From contig JBFFSQ010000049.1 of assembly GCA_041572275.1 (NCBI GenBank), positions 1-16,788 on the forward strand: 16,788 nucleotides of DNA. Reading direction: 5' to 3'. A program made the translations under genes and the position numbers. Below the pieces are notes generated by a model. That model did no database searches. It saw only the letters and a program-made list of their open reading frames with translations, and was not told where the DNA came from. Source of the stretch: JBFFSQ01 sp041572275. Its GTDB lineage: Bacteria > Pseudomonadota > Gammaproteobacteria > SZUA-229. Below, piece after piece: positions 11,487 to 16,788 of this stretch; positions within the stretch are counted from its first letter, which is position 1; the number at the start of each line of letters is the position of its first letter.

Positions 11487-12866
11487 ATGAAGCTAATAAA
11501 ATTTAAAGATCGGGGTAAGGGGGTTTACCACGCACCATGGGAGAAGTCCTTTGACAAGGTCATCACGCCTTTTGAAGAATTTATTCATCGGGAGACCACC
11601 AGTGGTCTGTTGTTAATGGGTACGGCCATCATTGCACTGATACTGGCCAATAGTGCGCTGGCTGAATTATACCTGCATATGTTACATATGCCCGTCACTA
11701 TAGCGTTGGGTGACTGGTCGATTCAGAAAACCCTGCATCACTGGGTTAATGATGGACTCATGGCTGTGTTCTTTTTTGTTGTTGGACTGGAGCTGAAACG
11801 GGAAATCCTGGTCGGTGAGCTGGCCAATTTGCGTCAGGCGGTGTTACCGGTGGTGGCGGCCATTGGCGGCATGGTAGTGCCCGCGTTGATCTATTTTGCT
11901 TTTAATCCCGACGGTCTGGCGGCCAAAGGCTGGGGCATACCCATGGCGACCGATATTGCCTTTGCCATCGGTGCCCTGGTGCTACTGGCCAGTCGTGTGC
12001 CCAAATCACTGATTACCTTTCTGGTGGCGTTGGCTATCGTGGATGATCTGGGAGCGGTAGCGGTCATTGCCTTTTTCTATACTGAGCAGCTGGTGTTTCA
12101 GGCTCTGTTCATCGCCGCCGGTCTGCTGGGGCTGATGATTGTGTTCAACATGGTCGGTATTCGTAAAACCTGGCCCTATGCCCTGGTGGCTGTTTTTCTC
12201 TGGTATTTCCTGCTCAAGTCTGGTGTTCATGCCACCCTGGCCGGTGTGTTAGGGGCCTTCACAGTACCAGCGATACCCAAGTATGATCCTGAGCGTTTTA
12301 GTCAGCAGATTAAACGCCTGGTCAAACGTTTTGATGACAGTCATGATCCGAGCAAAAATATCATGACCAATGTTGAAATGCGTTCAGTGGTACAGGCGCT
12401 GGAAAATGGTATTCGAAAAGTAGAAACGCCGTTACAACGACTGGAACATGCCTGGCATTTGCCGGTGGCGTTTCTGGTGATTCCCATCTTTGCCCTGTTT
12501 AATGCCGGTATCTCACTGGATTTCAGTTCCATAACGACAGCGATCACTCATCCGGTGACATTAGGTGTGGGTTTCGGGCTGGTAGCGGGCAAATTCATCG
12601 GTATAACCCTGACTAGCTGGCTGGCAATCAAGTTGGGGATAGCTCAGCTGCCCCATGATATTCGTTTCACTCAAGTGGCCGGTGTATCGCTACTGGCTGG
12701 TATTGGCTTTACCATGGCAATTTTTATTGCCGAGCTGGGTTTTGAGCAGCAGCCAGAACTCCTGCTAATGGCCAAGATCGGTATTCTAATTGCATCATTG
12801 CTGGCCGGTATCAGTGGTTACATCTGGTTGTTGCTGGTCGGGCGGGAATCGACGCCTGTTAACTGA
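11487..12866 (+). CDS. nhaA: Na+/H+ antiporter NhaA
   Basis: An inner-membrane antiporter that exports Na+ (or Li+) in exchange for H+, for pH and salt homeostasis. Family signatures are complete: ITPFEEFIHRETTSG near the N-terminus, VFFFVVGLELKREILVGEL, and the ion-binding acids Asp156 in MATDIAFA plus Asp186-Asp187 in AIVDDLGAV (E. coli 133, 163 and 164). Lys369 in AGKFIG matches E. coli Lys300. LLAGIGFTMAIFIAELGF closes the fold. At 459 residues it is longer than the 388-residue E. coli protein because of about 22 extra N-terminal residues and a charged cytoplasmic insertion around 275-325 (KRLVKRFDDSHD and following), as in other long NhaA forms. The ATG overlaps the stop of an upstream mini-ORF. 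It is convergent with the nitroreductase gene. Confidence 0.96.
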   Translation: MKLIKFKDRGKGVYHAPWEKSFDKVITPFEEFIHRETTSGLLLMGTAIIALILANSALAELYLHMLHMPVTIALGDWSIQKTLHHWVNDGLMAVFFFVVGLELKREILVGELANLRQAVLPVVAAIGGMVVPALIYFAFNPDGLAAKGWGIPMATDIAFAIGALVLLASRVPKSLITFLVALAIVDDLGAVAVIAFFYTEQLVFQALFIAAGLLGLMIVFNMVGIRKTWPYALVAVFLWYFLLKSGVHATLAGVLGAFTVPAIPKYDPERFSQQIKRLVKRFDDSHDPSKNIMTNVEMRSVVQALENGIRKVETPLQRLEHAWHLPVAFLVIPIFALFNAGISLDFSSITTAITHPVTLGVGFGLVAGKFIGITLTSWLAIKLGIAQLPHDIRFTQVAGVSLLAGIGFTMAIFIAELGFEQQPELLLMAKIGILIASLLAGISGYIWLLLVGRESTPVN

Positions 12867-12870
12867 TAAA

Positions 12871-12897
12871 ACAAGGGGTATGCTCAATACCCCTTGT
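12871..12897. terminator. Shared hairpin terminator between convergent nhaA and nitroreductase genes
   Basis: ACAAGGGGTAT (12871-12881) and ATACCCCTTGT (12887-12897) form a perfect 11-bp stem with a 5-base loop, 4 bp after the nhaA stop and 9 bp from the stop of the opposing gene. The right flank is TGTTATT on the plus strand and the left flank gives TTTTATC on the minus strand, so weak T-rich tails exist both ways. Confidence 0.8.
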
Positions 12898-12906
12898 TGT
12901 TATTGA

Positions 12907-13569
12907 TTAATCAAGCCATTGCACCAGTTCATCGGTTGATGCTCGATCGGTACGTAACTGATTCACCGGCGAGTCCATATTTGGATATCCCACCGACATA
13001 CCGACAATTAGTCGTTTAGTTTCAGGCAAAGACAAAAACGTTTTCACCTGCGGAGCATAATCGGTAGCAAAGGCCTGCGGTACGGTGCCTAGACCCAACG
13101 CATTTGCACTCAGCATTACACTCTGAATGAACATACCGATATCGACCAGGGACCAGGAGGAGAGAGCGGCATCCTGGTAAAAATAAAAGGCGTGAGGCGC
13201 ATTATAAAATCTGAAATTCGCCTGTTTTGATTTATGAATAATTTTGGGATCGGTGAGATCAAGCCCGGTGGCTTTGGCACGCTTGCTATACAACTGGTTG
13301 ATACGATCTTTTTGCGTTGGTGGCCAGCTTTCCGGTTCCTGCAGGTCCGGTTGTGGTGAGGTGTCTTTTTCCAGCAGGTCCAGCAACATGGCAGACAATG
13401 CCTGTTTTTTCTCACCCGACACGATCATTACTTCCCAGGGTTGGGTATTTTTGTATGACGGACTGTATCTGGCTGTTTCAAAAACCTGTAACAGCAGTTC
13501 ACGGGGAACAGGCTCAGGTTTGAAGGCTCGGATCGATTGGCGGCTCTTAATGCATTCAAGGGTATCCAT
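12907..13569 (-). CDS. Nitroreductase-family flavoprotein
   Basis: The frame is open further upstream (to 13674), but the ATG at 13569 is chosen: it starts MDTLECIKSRQSIRAF, where family alignments usually begin, and GGTGAAG lies about 5 bases before it. The resulting 220-residue protein carries SRQSIRAFKPEPVP (FMN phosphate and ring contacts), SYKNTQPWEV, the central WSLVDIGMFIQSVMLSANALGLGTVPQ and the C-terminal LIVGMSVGYP, all typical of FMN-dependent NAD(P)H nitroreductases. These reduce nitroaromatics, quinones or other electron acceptors in the cytoplasm; the physiological substrate here is unknown. It stands alone between convergent nhaA and a small secreted protein gene on the same strand. 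Confidence 0.88.
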   Translation of the reverse strand: MDTLECIKSRQSIRAFKPEPVPRELLLQVFETARYSPSYKNTQPWEVMIVSGEKKQALSAMLLDLLEKDTSPQPDLQEPESWPPTQKDRINQLYSKRAKATGLDLTDPKIIHKSKQANFRFYNAPHAFYFYQDAALSSWSLVDIGMFIQSVMLSANALGLGTVPQAFATDYAPQVKTFLSLPETKRLIVGMSVGYPNMDSPVNQLRTDRASTDELVQWLD

Positions 13570-13737
13570 GGGCTTCACCGGGTTAACTATCTTGAGCTGG
13601 CATTGTACAAAAAACTGTCGGTTTTCTATAGTGACTTTGTGAATGGCAATAGATGATAGAGCGCATCGATCCATCTACCTGGACTGAAGACAGATGTTGC
13701 CGCTTCTTATATATGGCGTCAGATCGTATTTGAACCT

Positions 13738-14148
13738 TTATAGATCGTGAGGGTTGCCGGGTAAAATACGCTTGAAAATCCACTTCAATTCATTATCTGC
13801 ATATTCTCTTTCATATGCATCATAACCACCATCTTCACGTGTCACCAAAACACGACATCTTAATTTCCGGTTTTTCTTTTCAGTGCAGAATCGACCCTCA
13901 TCATCTACATACCAATCCATTTTGCCTCTGTTACCGTATTCATCTTGAGTTTTTACACGGCCATTTTTCTTTATATACCAGACGACGGACTTTTCCCATT
14001 TCACATCATTGAGTTCAACTGTATTGCCGGATAGAAGTTTTTCAACCTCTGCTTTTGATGTTAACTCTCCAGCATTTATCGTACCTGTTAATACAATTGA
14101 TAGTCCGAGAATGAGAAATGATAACGATTTTAATTTTTTTGAGCTCAT
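13738..14148 (-). CDS. Small secreted protein of unknown function
   Basis: A 136-residue protein with a signal peptide (Lys-rich start, hydrophobic core about 8-22, cleavage near NAG at 26), so it should be periplasmic or exported. The mature part starts LTSKAEVEKLLSGNTVEL, then shows repeated Trp/Tyr-Gly-type strands (VVWYIKKNGRVK, KMDWYVDDEGRFC) and two cysteines, in GRFC and RCRV, that could form a disulfide. The order LSGNT, then W-x-V-x-D-x-G-x-x-C, recalls small periplasmic proteins annotated as hypothetical with MORN-like or DUF995-like features, but I am not sure of the family. GGAGAGAA lies about 6 bases before the ATG. Neighbours give no clear functional link. Confidence 0.72.
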   Translation of the reverse strand: MSSKKLKSLSFLILGLSIVLTGTINAGELTSKAEVEKLLSGNTVELNDVKWEKSVVWYIKKNGRVKTQDEYGNRGKMDWYVDDEGRFCTEKKNRKLRCRVLVTREDGGYDAYEREYADNELKWIFKRILPGNPHDL

Positions 14149-14502
14149 GTTTTCTCTCCTTTGAAATTGCTTTAAGCAGACTCATGAGAGGGTAGTGGTC
14201 ATTTTATATAATTATAAATAGGAATTGATGTGCCCTGATTGATACAGCTCAACGGTGTCATTTTGATGACGCAGTTGTTTTTGGAGTAACGAGACTTGAA
14301 TGAGTATAGTAACAACAAAAAATATAAAACTCTTTTGGTAGTTACGCGTTATATATTTCTGATTGTATACAGAAAGATGAATTGATTACGGTTTGATATA
14401 AACGTTGTTTTCCAAGAGATATTGGTGAAAATAGTTGGAAAGTGATATGAATTGAATAGTAAGCCCAGGGCATCCTTGCACTGGGCCTGGTCAGATGTCT
14501 GG
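14149..14502. other. Intergenic stretch with an imperfect hairpin, no gene seen
   Basis: No credible ORF. It should hold the promoter of the small secreted protein gene and the transcript end of the cytochrome gene. CAAC (14250-14253) with GTTG (14274-14277) and GTCAT (14257-14261) with ATGAC (14266-14270) form an imperfect hairpin about 100 bp upstream of the secreted protein start. GCCCAG (14463-14468) and CTGGGC (14481-14486), just after the cytochrome stop on the minus strand, may be a weak terminator without a strong T-run. Confidence 0.4.
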
Positions 14503-14985
14503 CTACTGACTTTGTGACACCATATAGTCGATAGCTTTGTTGAGCTCTTCATCACTGCAACTTCTGCAATTACCTTTGGGTGGCATTGCAGTTCCCGGTA
14601 TGCCGTTCAGTGCAGATTGCATAAGCGTGTCATTGCCTTTCGCAATACGGGCAGCCCAGGCTGTTTTATCACCAAGCTTAGGGGCATTTGCTACGCCATT
14701 CTGATGGCAAACAAAGCAGAATTTCTTATAAACATCTTCACCTGTCATCGCAGGTGCAGCCACAGCGACTGTTGTGGGTTGACTGACCGGCTCAGTAACT
14801 TGTGTCGCTGCATTATCTTCTTTTGCTGCTACAGGCTCAACGGGAACAGTAGATTCTTCCGTAGTGGTTGGCATTACTTTATCCGCTGGACTTGGTTCAA
14901 TATTTTTTGCTGTGGGTGTCTGTTCGCTGTCACAGGCATTGAGGCTTAACAGCAGTACAGCCAGAAAAGGTAGGGATTTGTTCAT
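14503..14985 (-). CDS. Cytochrome c5-type lipoprotein
   Basis: A 160-residue c-type cytochrome that should carry electrons on the periplasmic side of a membrane. The N-terminus is a lipoprotein signal with lipidated Cys18 (LNAC). Residues about 20-80 form a Pro/Thr/Ala/Val/Glu-rich, low-complexity tether. The haem domain starts near 81, with CFVCH giving Cys90, Cys93 and ligand His94, and GTAMPPKG giving the distal ligand Met134. The extra CRSC pair (Cys140, Cys143) near the C-terminus is typical of cytochrome c5, where it forms a disulfide. AGGAA lies about 6 bases before the ATG. It has no oxidase or reductase gene beside it, so its partner is unknown. Confidence 0.9.
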   Translation of the reverse strand: MNKSLPFLAVLLLSLNACDSEQTPTAKNIEPSPADKVMPTTTEESTVPVEPVAAKEDNAATQVTEPVSQPTTVAVAAPAMTGEDVYKKFCFVCHQNGVANAPKLGDKTAWAARIAKGNDTLMQSALNGIPGTAMPPKGNCRSCSDEELNKAIDYMVSQSQ

Positions 14986-15355
14986 CGGTTTTTCCTAATA
15001 AGCCAATTGGCTATGGTCGGTAATTTAGAGTAATCACCCTGAGTCATTGTAGTGTTCTGACTTTCGAGTCCCAGGTATTGAATAAGGCAACATTATAATT
15101 TGCGTTGCCAACATAATGTAAGGGGGATGTATGAATTTGTTGTTTTTCATCTAAATACAGTGAGTTAGCTTACTGTTTTGGGAGTAAAAACTTGATTTGT
15201 CCTGAAAGTCATCTGGGCATGGCAGTTCAAATATATTTTCAATCTGATTTGAGCAGTTTTCATTATTTAGTGCTAAGTCACATTGTTGCTGGACCAGGAT
15301 GGCGATAATGGGCCACATTTAATAATTAAAAGATGATTTGTCAGGAGATGATGAA
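14986..15355. other. Divergent intergenic region between the cytochrome and OmpA-like lipoprotein genes
   Basis: No ORF of note. AGCCAATTGGCT (15001-15012) is a perfect palindrome 15 bp upstream of the cytochrome start. On the minus strand TATAAT lies at about 15098-15093 with TTACAT 18 bases upstream, a fair cytochrome promoter. Inverted GGCAAC (15086-15091) and GTTGCC (15104-15109) arms flank that -10, and CATTAT/ATAATG arms (15091-15096, 15113-15118) overlap it, so a repressor site is possible. No FNR-like TTGAT-N4-ATCAA was seen. The promoter of the rightward gene is not obvious. Confidence 0.4.
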
Positions 15356-16788
15356 GTGAAACTATACCGCGGTATGCATTTTATGGCTTTTGTGGGCCTG
15401 TTATTTATTTCAGCCTGTGCCTCAACCCCCCAGATTTCACGGCAGGACGTTCTACGACAGAATGATTCAGTTGCGAAGCTTGATGCACGTTTGGCGAATG
15501 CTGGGCGAAACGGTTCTGAGTATTTGGCACCTGAGGGCTTCAAGCAGGTGAGTGAATTGCTGGAGCAGGCAGTGGCTGCGGCACAGAGTAGCAATTCGCA
15601 AGATGCAAAAGCGTACGCCGATAAAGGCTTGAGAGCACTGTCTATGGTCGAAAAGCATACCGCGACCAGCCAAAATCTGTTTACTGAGGTACTTGTGAAT
15701 CGTGAACGTGCGATTAAAGCTGGTGCAGCAGAATTGTTTACGGAAGATTTTAATAAACTGGAAAATGAATTTCGTGAAACGACTAATCTGGTTGAAAGAA
15801 ATAGAATTGAAGCAGCTAAAAAACTTCGTCCTGGCCTGATCACTCAATATGGTCGTCTGGAGTTGAAAACGGTTAAGAAGGGTGCTGTTCAGTCAGCTAA
15901 AGCCGCCATTGCAGATGCTATTGAGAAAGAAGCGGATGATTATGCGCCTAAAACTTTAAAACTGGCACAGGAAGAGCTGACACTGGCATTATCAATACTT
16001 GAAGTTGATCGTAATCAGCACGAAAAAGCAGGTGTGCATACAAGCAGAGCGATTGAGTTAGCACATCAGAGTGTACATATTACTGAACTGGTCAAGGATT
16101 TTGATCGTCGTGATTATAGCGAAGAAGACAAGGTTTTATGGTACCAGCAGCAACTGAGTACTATTTACGAGCCGTTTAAAACACGATTGGTGTTTGATAA
16201 AGAGAATCGTTCCACCGTACAGACGATACGTAATGATGTAGCAGCAGTGGTGCAGTCGGAGACTGATTTACGTAGTGATCTGAAATCAACTGAGGCCAAA
16301 GTTGAGAACCTGATCAGTGCTAAAAAATCAGAATTGGGTAAGCTGAAGAAAAAATACGAAAAAGAAATCAAGCAGCAAAGCCAGGAACGTGAAGCTATGG
16401 AGAAACGTGAGCGTGAAACTCGTCAGCGTTTCGAGTATGTGCAGTCTCTATTTTCAGAAGAAGAAGCAGATGTCTATCGTAAACGTGAGAATGTGCTGAT
16501 CCTGGCTCATGGTTTTTATTTTGAATCAGGCAAAAGTGAAATCAAGTCGGTTAATTTTGGCTTGCTGAATAAAATTGATCAGGCTCATAAAAAATTCCCT
16601 AACTCAAAACTGGTTATCTCCGGTCATACTGACGCCACAGGTAATGCTAAGAAAAACAAACGACTGTCTGAAAAGCGTGCAGCGAATGTGGCTAAATTCC
16701 TGAAGGACACCAAGGGTATCAATGCCTCAAAAATCACTGTCCGTGGTTTTGGTGCAGAAAAGCCTGTTGCTACTAATAGTACTAAAGA
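15356..16788 (+). CDS. OmpA-like peptidoglycan-binding lipoprotein, 3' end outside window
   Basis: The frame starts at GTG 15356, with AGGAG at 15343-15347 at a good distance, and is still open at the last base; 477 codons are visible. A lipoprotein signal ends ISAC, giving lipidated Cys21. A long helical region follows: a DUF4398-like segment with many Ala/Gln/Lys helices (about 30-220) and a charged coiled coil around 290-365. The OmpA C-terminal domain begins near 380 with FYFESGKSEIK and includes SGHTDATG and LSEKRA; Asp426 and Arg441 are the residues that hold diaminopimelate in peptidoglycan. It should tie the outer membrane to the cell wall. The ATG at 15374 is an alternative start. 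No downstream gene can be seen. Confidence 0.9.
   Translation, partial: MKLYRGMHFMAFVGLLFISACASTPQISRQDVLRQNDSVAKLDARLANAGRNGSEYLAPEGFKQVSELLEQAVAAAQSSNSQDAKAYADKGLRALSMVEKHTATSQNLFTEVLVNRERAIKAGAAELFTEDFNKLENEFRETTNLVERNRIEAAKKLRPGLITQYGRLELKTVKKGAVQSAKAAIADAIEKEADDYAPKTLKLAQEELTLALSILEVDRNQHEKAGVHTSRAIELAHQSVHITELVKDFDRRDYSEEDKVLWYQQQLSTIYEPFKTRLVFDKENRSTVQTIRNDVAAVVQSETDLRSDLKSTEAKVENLISAKKSELGKLKKKYEKEIKQQSQEREAMEKRERETRQRFEYVQSLFSEEEADVYRKRENVLILAHGFYFESGKSEIKSVNFGLLNKIDQAHKKFPNSKLVISGHTDATGNAKKNKRLSEKRAANVAKFLKDTKGINASKITVRGFGAEKPVATNSTK

Noticed and set aside
13570..13674. N-terminal extension of the nitroreductase frame to an upstream start
   Set aside because: The extra 35 residues match nothing in the family, while the ATG at 13569 has GGTGAAG upstream and begins at the usual family start.
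14463..14486. Rho-independent terminator after the cytochrome gene
   Set aside because: The stem is only 6 bp with a long loop and no clear T-run, so it is mentioned only as part of the intergenic stretch.
15319..15843. Minus-strand ORFs of 174 and 126 codons opposite the OmpA-like lipoprotein gene
   Set aside because: The plus-strand frame has a lipobox, helical domains and a clear OmpA domain, so these are antisense shadows.

Overview
The window looks like chromosomal DNA of a gammaproteobacterium, probably a marine or aquatic one. The support is a GAF-containing PtsP, a gammaproteobacterial-type NhaA, a PA3496-like small acidic protein and a cytochrome c5-type lipoprotein. I cannot name the genus. 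Both ends cut through genes. No rRNA, tRNA, CRISPR array, integrase or transposase was seen.

Region 1 (1 to about 3320, all + strand) is accessory DNA that reads like the remains of an integron gene-cassette array. It holds a DUF4239-type membrane protein (5' end outside the window), a small P-loop kinase and a secreted beta-lactamase-fold serine hydrolase. An attC-like imperfect palindrome follows the first gene and another follows the hydrolase. After the second site comes a short, probably broken cassette ORF, then a TetR-family helix-turn-helix fragment and a MarR-family fragment lying in one reading frame and separated by a stop. A bidirectional terminator closes this region.

Region 2 (about 3330 to 4633) is sparse and AT-rich. 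It holds two small minus-strand genes: an unrecognised 61-residue ORF and a PA3496-like acidic protein. Two palindromes, a promoter-like -10 and a long imperfect hairpin lie ahead of the 61-residue ORF.

Region 3 (4634 to 11162) starts with ptsP (enzyme I of the nitrogen PTS), which converges on a minus-strand run. In transcription order the run is a standalone alpha/beta hydrolase, a DUF2946-like Cys/His small protein, an outer-membrane beta-barrel protein, a ZnuA-like metal-binding protein and a ZnuB-like ABC permease. The last three are nearly contiguous (11-nt and 1-nt gaps) and look like a metal (Zn or Mn) acquisition operon from outer membrane to inner membrane. No ABC ATPase gene is present.

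Region 4 (11163 to 16788) carries nhaA (+), a convergent nitroreductase-family gene sharing a terminator hairpin with it, a small secreted protein of unknown function and a cytochrome c5-type lipoprotein (all -). It ends with a plus-strand OmpA-like peptidoglycan-binding lipoprotein that runs off the window. NhaA exports Na+, while the OmpA-like lipoprotein and the PA3496-like protein are probably envelope-related. Nothing ties these genes into one pathway.

The most distinctive items are the attC-flanked cassette region with its chain of regulator remnants, the structured leader and palindromes upstream of the 61-residue ORF, and the ATPase-less metal transport operon paired with an outer-membrane barrel.
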